Shown piece by piece: positions 18,538 through 26,077 of a stretch of DNA of 64,000 nucleotides (positions are counted from its first letter, which is position 1; every line of letters begins with the position of its first letter). Source of the DNA: Rhodocyclaceae bacterium (lineage in GTDB: Bacteria; Pseudomonadota; Gammaproteobacteria; Burkholderiales; Usitatibacteraceae); the NCBI GenBank assembly GCA_020247545.1, contig JADCIX010000011.1:1-64000 (forward strand). The letters run 5' to 3'. The notes below the pieces were generated by a model, which had not been told where the DNA came from, did not search any database, and saw only the letters and a program-made list of their open reading frames with translations. The position numbers and the translations under genes are program-made.

Positions 18538-19277
18538 TCGTTCGAGGGAACCGTGACAAGTGTATTGTACGGCCCCAAAACCCGACGTGCGCCAAAAATG
18601 AGGCTGCCTACTCTTACCATCGTCGCTCCTTCGTCGATTGCAATCGCAAAGTCACCGGACATGCCCATCGAGAGTGTATCTACAGTCGGCTGTTCCTGAT
18701 GTAGCGCCTCAAAATGTTTTCTCAGCAGCCGAAATTGGTGGCAAAGCGTGGACTCATCAGGGGTATTTTCAACAATCGACATCAACCCTCTTAGTCGCAG
18801 CCCTGGAAGCCGACTAATTGGCATAGACAAATCCGAGATAGCCTCAGGAGCGACGCCGCTTTTTTGCGACTCGCCGCTTGCATTGACCTGCACTAGGACG
18901 TTGAGGGGTGGCAGTTGGGCTTCAACCCGATACCTCGAAAGCGCCTCAGCAATCTTCAATCTGTCTACGGTTTGCACCCAATCAAAGTTGAGCGCGGCCA
19001 ACTTCGCCTTGTTGCTTTGCAGCGGACCAATCAAATGCCATTCGATGCCCAAAGGCCGCAACGCCGCGAGAGCATGTATCTTGTCGCAGGCTTCTTGGAC
19101 ATAATTCTCGCCAAATGCGCGCTGGCCGGCACTGAATGCGGCCTCGATATCGGGTATAGGCTTTGTCTTTGACACCGCGATCAGCACCACCGGGGATGCA
19201 AACCGCGCCGAGCGTCGCGCGATCGCGGCGTCGCGAGCCCGGTAAACGCCTTGCAAGTTGGTGGCAATTGGGAACAT
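18534..19277 (-). CDS. yggS: PLP homeostasis protein (YggS/PLPBP family)
   Basis: Pyridoxal-phosphate-binding fold-type-III barrel protein that buffers PLP; no enzymatic activity is established for the family. The 247-residue product shows VLIAVSKTKP (Lys that binds PLP, near residue 37), FGENYVQEA, EWHLIGPLQSNK and LSMGMSGDFAIAIDEGATMVRVGSLIFG, all diagnostic. First gene of the yggS-proC-yggT unit. The 43-base gap to pilT must hold both divergent starts. Confidence 0.96.
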   Translation of the reverse strand: MFPIATNLQGVYRARDAAIARRSARFASPVVLIAVSKTKPIPDIEAAFSAGQRAFGENYVQEACDKIHALAALRPLGIEWHLIGPLQSNKAKLAALNFDWVQTVDRLKIAEALSRYRVEAQLPPLNVLVQVNASGESQKSGVAPEAISDLSMPISRLPGLRLRGLMSIVENTPDESTLCHQFRLLRKHFEALHQEQPTVDTLSMGMSGDFAIAIDEGATMVRVGSLIFGARRVLGPYNTLVTVPSNE

Positions 19278-19320
19278 AATCAGTCACAGAAATGCGACGT
19301 TTTGAGAGAGAAAAGTATAA

Positions 19321-20361
19321 ATGGAAATCGCCGAATTGCTCGCCTTTGGCGTCAAGAATAAAGCATCGGACTTACATCTTTCGGCAGGTCTTCCGCCGAT
19401 GATTCGGGTGCATGGCGACGTTCGACGGATCAATGTGCCCGCCTTGTCCCATGACGATGTCCACGGTATGGTGTACGACATCATGAACGATGGCCAGCGC
19501 AAGCAGTATGAAGAGAACTTGGAATGTGACTTCTCGTTCGAGATTCCTAATCTTGCCCGGTTCCGCGTAAATGCATTCAACCATCACCGCGGAGCAGGCG
19601 CGGTAATGCGAACAATTCCGTCAAAGATTCTGTCACTTGAAGACCTCAATGCACCGAAAATTTTTGCCGAAATTGCCAAGCAGCCGCGTGGCATGGTGCT
19701 GGTGACAGGTCCAACCGGATCTGGAAAATCGACCACGCTGGCGGCGATGGTCAATGACATCAATGAGAATGAATACGGCCATATCCTGACTGTGGAAGAC
19801 CCAATTGAGTTCGTTCACGAGTCGAAGAAATGCCTCATGAACCAGCGCGAGGTCGGCCCACATACACTTTCGTTTGCAAACGCACTGAAGTCCGCCTTGC
19901 GTGAAGATCCGGACATCATTCTGGTGGGCGAGATGCGCGATCTTGAGACCATTCGCCTCGCCATGACCGCAGCGGAAACCGGACACCTTGTGTTCGGCAC
20001 ATTGCATACTTCTTCAGCAGCCAAAACAGTCGACCGCATCATTGACGTTTTTCCGGCGGCAGAGAAGGAAATGATCCGCGCAATGTTGTCAGAGAGTTTA
20101 CGCGCGGTGATCTCGCAATCGCTTTGCAAAACCAAAGATGGTCAAGGGCGCGCGGCCGCGCACGAAATCATGATTGGTACACCCGCCATTCGTAACTTGA
20201 TTCGCGAAGCAAAAGTCGCCCAGATGTATTCGGCGATTCAGACCGGTGGGTCAATCGGCATGCAAACAATGGATCAATGCCTCGCAGACTTGGTCCGCCG
20301 CAACGTCATTTCCGTCGCTGAGGCGCGCAACAAGGCCTCCAACAAGGAAGCGTTCAACTAA
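19321..20361 (+). CDS. pilT: Type IV pilus retraction ATPase PilT
   Basis: Hexameric cytoplasmic ATPase that depolymerises type IV pili for twitching and DNA uptake. The 346-residue product has the N-terminal PAS-like domain (ASDLHLSAGLPP near residues 16-27), Walker A GPTGSGKST (about 130-138), an Asp box ILTVEDPIE, Walker B region DPDIILVGEMRD and a His box GHLVFGTLHT. C-terminal AIRNLIREAK fits the AIRNLIRE signature required for retraction. It is divergent from yggS and followed by pilU. Confidence 0.97.
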   Translation: MEIAELLAFGVKNKASDLHLSAGLPPMIRVHGDVRRINVPALSHDDVHGMVYDIMNDGQRKQYEENLECDFSFEIPNLARFRVNAFNHHRGAGAVMRTIPSKILSLEDLNAPKIFAEIAKQPRGMVLVTGPTGSGKSTTLAAMVNDINENEYGHILTVEDPIEFVHESKKCLMNQREVGPHTLSFANALKSALREDPDIILVGEMRDLETIRLAMTAAETGHLVFGTLHTSSAAKTVDRIIDVFPAAEKEMIRAMLSESLRAVISQSLCKTKDGQGRAAAHEIMIGTPAIRNLIREAKVAQMYSAIQTGGSIGMQTMDQCLADLVRRNVISVAEARNKASNKEAFN

Positions 20362-20415
20362 TTGAATCGATGTCGGCTAATTTGCATCGATATGCTTAGT
20401 CGCAAGGGGTAAATC

Positions 20416-21555
20416 ATGGAACGAGAACAGGCTCTAAAGTTTGTGCACGAGTTGTTGCGCGCAATGATCGCTAAAAAAGGATCCGACTTGTTCATCACGG
20501 CGGGTTTTCCGCCTGCAATGAAGATCGACGGCAAAATGACGCCGGTGTCGCAATCGAGTTTGTCGCCGGTACACACCGGGGAGATTGCACGCTCGATCAT
20601 GACGGACAAACAAACCGCCGAGTTTGAGGCGACCAAAGAGTGTAATTTCGCCATCGCGCCGGCGGGTATTGGCCGTTTTCGTGTCAATGCATTTGTCCAG
20701 CAAGGCCGTATCGGCTTGGTGATGCGCACCATCACGACCGCGATACCGAAGATGGAAGACTTGAATCTGCCGCCGGTGCTCAAAGACGTTGTGATGACCA
20801 AACGCGGTCTCGTCATTTTGGTCGGTGGTACCGGCTCAGGAAAGTCGACGACACTCGCGGCGATGATCGGCTATCGCAACGAAAACACATACGGCCACAT
20901 CATCACCATCGAAGACCCGGTCGAATACGTGCATGATCACAAAAACTGCGTTGTCACGCAGCGCGAAATTGGCGTCGATACCGACAACTGGTTTGCGGCT
21001 CTTAAGAATACGCTGCGCCAGGCACCGGACGTGATTCTGATTGGCGAGATTCGTGACCGCGAAACAATGGATTACGCGATCGCGTTTGCCGAGACGGGCC
21101 ATCTGTGCATGTCCACACTACACGCGAACTCGACCAACCAAGCGTTGGACCGGATCATCAACTTCTTCCCTGAAGAGCGTCGACACCAGTTGCTGATGGA
21201 TCTTTCGCTGAACCTGAAGGCGTTTGTGTCACAGCGCTTGATTCCGAAAAAAGAAGGCAAGGGCCGTGTTGCGGCGATTGAAATTCTTCTCAATTCACCC
21301 TTGGTTCAGGACTTGATCTTCAAGGGCGAAGTACACGAGATCAAGGAGATCATGAAACGCTCGCGCGAGATCGGTATGCAAACATTCGACCAGGCATTGT
21401 TTGATCTCTACGAAGGCGACTTCATCTCATACGAAGACGCGCTGCGCAACGCCGATTCGCTGAACGATCTACGCTTGAATATCAAGCTAAATGGCAAGTC
21501 CGCAAAAGACAAAGATTTGGCGTCCGGACTCGAGTATCTAGAAATTTTGAAGTGA
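20416..21555 (+). CDS. pilU: PilT-like accessory retraction ATPase PilU
   Basis: Paralogue of PilT that works with it in pilus retraction. The 379-residue product carries GSDLFITAGFPP near its N-terminus, Walker A GGTGSGKST, ITIEDPVEYVH, APDVILIGEIRDRETM (Walker B) and GHLCMSTLHANST (His box), plus the LDRIINFFPEERRHQLL segment typical of PilU. It lacks the AIRNLIRE motif; the equivalent reads SPLVQDLIFKGE. It follows pilT by 54 bases and ends just before a hairpin at 21554-21581. Confidence 0.96.
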   Translation: MEREQALKFVHELLRAMIAKKGSDLFITAGFPPAMKIDGKMTPVSQSSLSPVHTGEIARSIMTDKQTAEFEATKECNFAIAPAGIGRFRVNAFVQQGRIGLVMRTITTAIPKMEDLNLPPVLKDVVMTKRGLVILVGGTGSGKSTTLAAMIGYRNENTYGHIITIEDPVEYVHDHKNCVVTQREIGVDTDNWFAALKNTLRQAPDVILIGEIRDRETMDYAIAFAETGHLCMSTLHANSTNQALDRIINFFPEERRHQLLMDLSLNLKAFVSQRLIPKKEGKGRVAAIEILLNSPLVQDLIFKGEVHEIKEIMKRSREIGMQTFDQALFDLYEGDFISYEDALRNADSLNDLRLNIKLNGKSAKDKDLASGLEYLEILK

Positions 21556-21581
21556 TTGATGCGCCGAGAGGTGCATCAATC
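21554..21581 (+). terminator. Hairpin at the end of pilU
   Basis: GATTGATGC (21554-21562) and GCATCAATC (21573-21581) form a perfect 9-bp stem with a 10-base loop, overlapping the pilU stop. No U-tract follows on the plus strand, so it is either a weak terminator or an mRNA 3'-end stabiliser for pilTU. Confidence 0.45.
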
Positions 21582-21630
21582 ATCCCCGCGCACGACCACA
21601 AGGGTTGCACCGGGCGGGATCCAGAGGTCG

Positions 21631-21741
21631 CTAAGCCACTGCGCGTAGCGCGTTTAGCAGAGACAAACTGATGCCGACGACCAACGCGACCAAGGTCAGA
21701 GACAGCGCCATAACGTACTTGCGTTGAAAATTGTTTCCCAT
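21631..21741 (-). CDS. Small single-pass membrane protein (36 residues)
   Basis: A 36-residue frame starting MGNNFQRKYVMAL and ending in NALRAVA, with one hydrophobic helix (about residues 11-30, rich in Leu, Val and Ala). A good ribosome site AGGAGT lies 6 bases before the ATG, which is the main evidence that it is real. It is antisense to nothing, lies between pilU and the AraC-type regulator, and reads away from both. A similar 35-residue protein is encoded at 29008-29115. Function unknown. Confidence 0.5.
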   Translation of the reverse strand: MGNNFQRKYVMALSLTLVALVVGISLSLLNALRAVA

Positions 21742-21818
21742 GATTGACTCCTATTAACGGGGACGTGCCGGTTAATTGATGGCACACAACCAATATGGGC
21801 GCGACGTTGCGCGATATC

Positions 21819-21881
21819 TTGAACAAACTAGCCGAATTGTTGAACAAACTGGCTATTCAATTGAACAATCTGGCTATTGCG
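21819..21881 (+). repeat. Three 21-bp direct repeats upstream of the AraC-type gene
   Basis: TTGAACAAACTAGCCGAATTG, TTGAACAAACTGGCTATTCAA and TTGAACAATCTGGCTATTGC(G) begin at 21819, 21840 and 21861, exactly 21 bp apart, so each repeat faces the same side of the helix. They end 23 bases before the likely start codon of the regulator at 21905; a partial fourth GGCTATGC follows at 21890. This is the layout of an operator array, probably bound by the regulator itself. Confidence 0.7.
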
Positions 21882-21904
21882 TGTCTTTCGGCTATGCTTG
21901 CACT

Positions 21905-22681
21905 ATGCCGCACTCGACTCAACCATTCATTCATCTCTACGTTTGGCCCGAGCGTTTTCTCTATTTGGGCCCGAGCACCACGACCTCTCTTCATCGCAAC
22001 CATGCCGCAACATGGCTGGTCGCGCAGACTGGATCGTTGCGTGTGACCCTAGGGGACGGTACTGTCCTAGAAAACGAAGTTGTCTACATCCCCCCAGAGA
22101 CCGAGTTTAGGACCACGCAGGCGGAGTCGCTAATTGCGGCACTTTACTGGGAACCCGAGAGCGCGAGTTTTCGTCGCGCCACCGCACAATTTGCCACCGC
22201 GAAAGCGAGGGCTTTTCCATGTCGCTACACGGGCTCAGCGAAACTTGTAGAACTCTACGCTCCTGAGGCAACACGCCAGGACGCGGATCAGCTTATCGCC
22301 AATTTGTTTGGACTCGATGACCTTGGCGGCGCGCAGGATGCAATTCAGGACGCGCGGATTGCGACGGCGATTGCGTTTCTGCGTGAGTCTCCTCATGCCT
22401 ATGACAGCATCCATACGCTCGCTGCACGGGTACATTTGTCTGCGTCGCGTTTCGCACATCTGTTCAAACAAGAAGTTGGTGTGCCGGTGCGACGCTACGT
22501 GTTGTGGCAGAAAATGCGGCGTGCGCTTGATTTGGCGATGGCTGGCGAGTCGCTTACCAGCGCGGCATTAACGGCCGGTTTTGCAGATTCCGCGCACTTG
22601 TCGCGCACGGTGCGTTCGATTCAAGGTGTGGCACCAGAATTTCTGTTTCGCCACCGCCAACGGCTAGTAGTGCATAAGTAA
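21905..22681 (+). CDS. AraC family transcriptional regulator
   Basis: A 258-residue regulator. The N-terminal half looks like a cupin-type ligand-binding domain (GSLRVTLGDGTVLENEVVYIPP). The C-terminal half has two helix-turn-helix units of the AraC type: LAARVHLSASRFAHLFKQ and ALTAGFADSAHLSRTVRS followed by GVAPEFL. ATG 21905 is chosen because the upstream part of the open frame runs through the 21-bp direct repeats and is rich in repeat-derived residues. The inducer is unknown. It is isolated: convergent with the rRNA methyltransferase gene and divergent from the small membrane protein at 21631-21741, which is a candidate target. Confidence 0.9.
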   Translation: MPHSTQPFIHLYVWPERFLYLGPSTTTSLHRNHAATWLVAQTGSLRVTLGDGTVLENEVVYIPPETEFRTTQAESLIAALYWEPESASFRRATAQFATAKARAFPCRYTGSAKLVELYAPEATRQDADQLIANLFGLDDLGGAQDAIQDARIATAIAFLRESPHAYDSIHTLAARVHLSASRFAHLFKQEVGVPVRRYVLWQKMRRALDLAMAGESLTSAALTAGFADSAHLSRTVRSIQGVAPEFLFRHRQRLVVHK

Positions 22682-22692
22682 ACACTAGCAAA

Positions 22693-22732
22693 GACGGGCA
22701 TTTTCAGACAATAGCGCCTGAAAACGCCCGTC
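22693..22732. terminator. Palindrome between convergent genes; bidirectional terminator candidate
   Basis: GACGGGCATTTTCAG (22693-22707) pairs with CTGAAAACGCCCGTC (22718-22732), 14 of 15 positions matching. It lies exactly between the converging AraC-type gene and rlmL-like gene. The same palindrome occurs inside gatA at 62518-62557, and diverged versions are at 1118-1153 and 40286-40317, so it is a mobile or amplified palindromic element reused as a terminator. Confidence 0.65.
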
Positions 22733-22743
22733 AATACTATAGT

Positions 22744-23940
22744 TTAGTCATTAACGGCGGGGGTGGCGGTCGGCTCAGATCCAGGCTTTTCTCGCCGGTT
22801 ACCGCCCGCGACAAGTTTGTATTCGTAGAGTCGACACTCAATCTTGCCATTGAATAGCGGCGTCTTGCGACTGGCGCTGAGCCGGATGCCTTTGGGCAAA
22901 TTCGTATCACCGGAGAAAAAATAGGCGCGCCAGCCGGCAAATTTCTGTTTGAGTAGGTCGCCGAGCTTGGGGTAGAGCTGTTTCAGCGCTTCCGAATCGC
23001 CGATTCGGTCGCCATACGGTGGATTGGTGACAAGAACACCCGATTCCGCCGGCGCGGAGATTTCCAGAATGTTTGCTTGCTTGAGTTGTACGCTGTCACC
23101 CAAACCATTGGCGACCAAGTTTTCGCGCGCGATCTTCAGCGTATCGCCATACATATCGGAACCAAACACCGAGGCGATTGATTTGGGTTTTTCGTTAGCG
23201 CGTGCCTCATCGATCAACCTCTTCCACAGCGGTTCCTGAAACTCCATCAGCTTTTGCAACGCAAACTTGCGCGGGCTACCGCCGGATAATCCGGGTGCGA
23301 TGTTCAGCGCCATTTCGGCCGCCTCAACCAAGAACGTGCCGCTCCCACACATCGGGTCAAAGAACGTTTCCTCAGGCTGCCACCCGGTCAAAGCGATGAT
23401 GCCCGCAGCGAGATTTTTCTTAAGCGGGGCGTCACCCGTGTGTTCGCGCTTGCCGCGTTTGAATAGCGGCTCTCCGGATAAATCGAGGTAGAGAGCTGCC
23501 TCAGTTTGATCCAGATGCGCGTGAATCCGTACGTCGGGTTCGCGTGTCGCCACCGACGGTCGTACACTCCTGACCTCTCGGAACTTGTCGCAGATCGCAT
23601 CCTTGAGCTTGAGCGTCGTGAAATCCAGACTCTTTACGGGTGACTTCTGCGAGGTGATCTCTACCTTGATTGTGCGTGAAACGTTAAACCACGACGGCCA
23701 CGGCAGCAACATCGCCGCATCGTAAATGTCATGTTCCGACTGATACGGGAACTGTGCGACGTGCCAGAGAATGCGCGTGGCAATTCGCGAATGGAGATTT
23801 GCGCGATACCCAACCTCGACGTTGCCGCTAAACGATACCCCTGCGTCGGTTGCGACGGTATCTGTTGCACCAAGGCGTTGCAGCTCGATGGCGAGCACAC
23901 TCGAAAGCCCCCGCGGGCATTGTGCAAAAAATTTGTTCAC
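22744..23940 (-). CDS. rlmL: THUMP-domain 23S rRNA (guanine-N2) methyltransferase, RlmL-like
   Basis: SAM-dependent methyltransferase of the RlmL (YcbY N-terminal) group, predicted to methylate G2445 of 23S rRNA. The 398-residue product has an N-terminal ferredoxin-like/THUMP region, KRGKREHTGDAPLKKNLAAGI, the SAM motif DPMCGSGTFLVEAA and the catalytic NPPYGDRIG. It corresponds to the N-terminal half of the fused E. coli RlmKL; no RlmK part is attached, as is usual outside enterics. The C-terminal 25 residues are a short variable tail. Confidence 0.88.
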   Translation of the reverse strand: MNKFFAQCPRGLSSVLAIELQRLGATDTVATDAGVSFSGNVEVGYRANLHSRIATRILWHVAQFPYQSEHDIYDAAMLLPWPSWFNVSRTIKVEITSQKSPVKSLDFTTLKLKDAICDKFREVRSVRPSVATREPDVRIHAHLDQTEAALYLDLSGEPLFKRGKREHTGDAPLKKNLAAGIIALTGWQPEETFFDPMCGSGTFLVEAAEMALNIAPGLSGGSPRKFALQKLMEFQEPLWKRLIDEARANEKPKSIASVFGSDMYGDTLKIARENLVANGLGDSVQLKQANILEISAPAESGVLVTNPPYGDRIGDSEALKQLYPKLGDLLKQKFAGWRAYFFSGDTNLPKGIRLSASRKTPLFNGKIECRLYEYKLVAGGNRREKPGSEPTATPAVND

Positions 23941-23955
23941 GTCGGCTGCGGTCGC

Positions 23956-24378
23956 TTAGAAGGGTTTGACCACGACGAGGATAACAATACCGATCAAGGC
24001 GGGCAGAGTCGGAATTTCATTTAGCCATCGATAAAACACATGACCGTGGGTATTGCGGTCATGTTTGAAGTCATTCATCAACTTACCCAAATAGAAATGC
24101 TGTGCGACCAATACGGCGACCAACGCGAGTTTGGCGTGCATCCAGCCTTGTCCAAAACCAATGCGATAACCGCCCCATAACCACAACCCGAGGCCGATGG
24201 TAATCACCATGCAAGGCGTCATGATGCCGAAATAGAGCTTGCGCTCCATCACCTTAAAGCGCTCGAGCGAAGTTTCGTCGGTCGCTTGTGCGTGGTAGAC
24301 AAACAGTCGCGGCATATAAAATAAACCGGCGAACCATGCCACCATAAAGACGAGATGAAATGACTTTATCCAGAGCAT
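23956..24378 (-). CDS. hemJ: HemJ-type protoporphyrinogen IX oxidase
   Basis: A 140-residue membrane protein of the HemJ/UPF0093 family, which oxidises protoporphyrinogen IX in haem synthesis. It begins MLWIKSFHLVFMVAWFAGLFYMPRLFVYH, with the conserved His and the FYMPRLFVYH motif; GYRIGFGQGWMHAKL (family GWMHAKL) and the RWLNEIPTL C-terminal motif follow. Four hydrophobic helices are evident. The open frame extends upstream into kdsC but ATG 24378 matches the family start, 2 bases after the kdsC stop. Confidence 0.93.
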   Translation of the reverse strand: MLWIKSFHLVFMVAWFAGLFYMPRLFVYHAQATDETSLERFKVMERKLYFGIMTPCMVITIGLGLWLWGGYRIGFGQGWMHAKLALVAVLVAQHFYLGKLMNDFKHDRNTHGHVFYRWLNEIPTLPALIGIVILVVVKPF

Positions 24379-24380
24379 GC

Positions 24381-24917
24381 TTAATCCAAGTATTGTTGAA
24401 GCGCAATCTGATAGGTGCCTTGCGTGCGCATGATCACCTCGCAAAACTCACGCACGGCCCCCGCACCAGCGGCAGCTTTCGTCATGTAGTCGACCCGCGA
24501 GGCAACATCTGCCGGTGCGCCTGGTACGGCTGCAGAAAACGCACAATGCATAAGAATCGGCAGATCAACAATATCGTCGCCGATTGAGGCAACGACGTCA
24601 GTTGTGAATTTTAGTTTTTTTAGTAGCGCTTGGTAGGCGGTCGCTTTATCGGCCACACCCATCACCAGATTCTTAATCCCCAAATCCTTCGCGCGTTTGG
24701 CGAGAGCAGCCGACGACCGGCCAGAAATGATCGCCAGAGTGACACCCGACGCTGCCAGCATTTTCAGGCCATGACCATCCAGGGTGTTGAAGACCTTGAG
24801 TTGCTCGCCTTCCGCGCTGTAATAAAGACGTCCGTCTGTGAGAACGCCGTCAACGTCAATGATCGCGAGTGAGACTTGCTTGATTCGTCTGGCAAGTCGG
24901 CGCGAAATTCCTTTCAC
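24381..24917 (-). CDS. kdsC: 3-deoxy-D-manno-octulosonate 8-phosphate phosphatase
   Basis: HAD-superfamily phosphatase that makes free Kdo for lipopolysaccharide. The 178-residue product carries IDVDGVLTDGRLYY (HAD motif I, DxDG), the VTLAIISGRSS motif II, and VASIGDDIVDLPIL motif IV. Length and lack of a large cap domain fit tetrameric KdsC. It overlaps kdsD by 4 bases, so the two enzymes are translationally coupled. Confidence 0.96.
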   Translation of the reverse strand: MKGISRRLARRIKQVSLAIIDVDGVLTDGRLYYSAEGEQLKVFNTLDGHGLKMLAASGVTLAIISGRSSAALAKRAKDLGIKNLVMGVADKATAYQALLKKLKFTTDVVASIGDDIVDLPILMHCAFSAAVPGAPADVASRVDYMTKAAAGAGAVREFCEVIMRTQGTYQIALQQYLD

Positions 24918-25942
24918 AAGACCCCGGCTCGCATCAAATCAAGCACATGCAGTGCACCAACCAGCTTGTTATCACGATCCACCACCAGCAAGCCTGACGA
25001 CGCTATCTTGTGTCGTTGAATAACCTCGGCAGCTTCAGCGGCAAGTTTATCCGCCGTAATGGTCTTCGGCGAGGACGTCATCACGTCTCTGACTCGCAGC
25101 GTGCGAATGTTGTCGTGCGCTTCTAGCGTTCGCCGCAAGTCGCCATCGCTAAAGACGCCAAGTAATTCATCGGCGCGACTAACCACCGCTGTCATACCCA
25201 ATCCTTTTTTCGACATCTCCAGAATGGCGTCGGTCAACAACGCGTCTTCCCAAACTGTTGGCACACGGTCACCGGTCACCATCACATCCGAGACATGCAT
25301 CAGCAAGCGTCGCCCCAGGGATCCACCCGGATGGTGCATTGCATACTCTTCCTCGCCAAAACCGCGCGCATCAAGCAGTGCCACGGCGAGTGCATCACCC
25401 AGCGCCAAAGTTGCCGTGGTGCTTGCGGTCGGGGCCAGATTCAGCGGGCACGCTTCTTTCGCGACAGCAGTATCGAGATGCACCGTCGCAGCTTTTGACA
25501 AGGTTGAATCGCTCCGTCCCGTCATCGCGATAACCGCAGTGCCACGGCGCTTTAACTGCGGCAGCAACTTTACAATTTCGTCGGACTCACCAGAATTCGA
25601 AATCGCGATAACGACGTCATCCCTGGTGATCATGCCGAGGTCGCCGTGTGAAGCCTCACCAGGGTGCATAAAAAATGCCGGGGTACCGGTCGAGGCAAGG
25701 GTCGAGGCAATCTTGCCGCCGATGTGTCCGCTTTTGCCCATGCCCGTGACCACGACCCGGCCTTTGTTTTCGGTCACATCAAACAACAGTTTGTGCGCGT
25801 CAATAAAATTCTGCCCGAGTGGTCCAGTCAGCTGTTCGGCGAGTGCTCTGACAGCATCGGCTTCAATGTGCAGGGTTTCGCGGGCAAGCGACAGCGTTTT
25901 TTCGGTGTCGCTGACGTTACGTGAAGGTAATATGTGTGACAT
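24914..25942 (-). CDS. kdsD: Arabinose-5-phosphate isomerase
   Basis: Interconverts ribulose-5-phosphate and arabinose-5-phosphate, the first step towards Kdo. The 342-residue product has an SIS domain (about residues 40-180; VVVTGMGKSGHIGGKIASTLASTG and ISNSGESDEI) followed by two CBS domains (VMVTGDRVPTV and VMTSSPKTI regions). First gene of a kdsD-kdsC-hemJ run. It is divergent from the antiporter gene at 26078, a neighbourhood common in betaproteobacteria. Confidence 0.95.
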   Translation of the reverse strand: MSHILPSRNVSDTEKTLSLARETLHIEADAVRALAEQLTGPLGQNFIDAHKLLFDVTENKGRVVVTGMGKSGHIGGKIASTLASTGTPAFFMHPGEASHGDLGMITRDDVVIAISNSGESDEIVKLLPQLKRRGTAVIAMTGRSDSTLSKAATVHLDTAVAKEACPLNLAPTASTTATLALGDALAVALLDARGFGEEEYAMHHPGGSLGRRLLMHVSDVMVTGDRVPTVWEDALLTDAILEMSKKGLGMTAVVSRADELLGVFSDGDLRRTLEAHDNIRTLRVRDVMTSSPKTITADKLAAEAAEVIQRHKIASSGLLVVDRDNKLVGALHVLDLMRAGVL

Positions 25943-26077
25943 TGCGCTATTTTATGCGTGTTTCGCTCCCGCTTCCGCTGCACGGGGATAAAACCCGATA
26001 AATGCAGGGAGGCACGGTTAACCGCGCAGCATATTCGAAAGTTTCACAGACCATCTACGCCCTACTGCCGGCCAACC

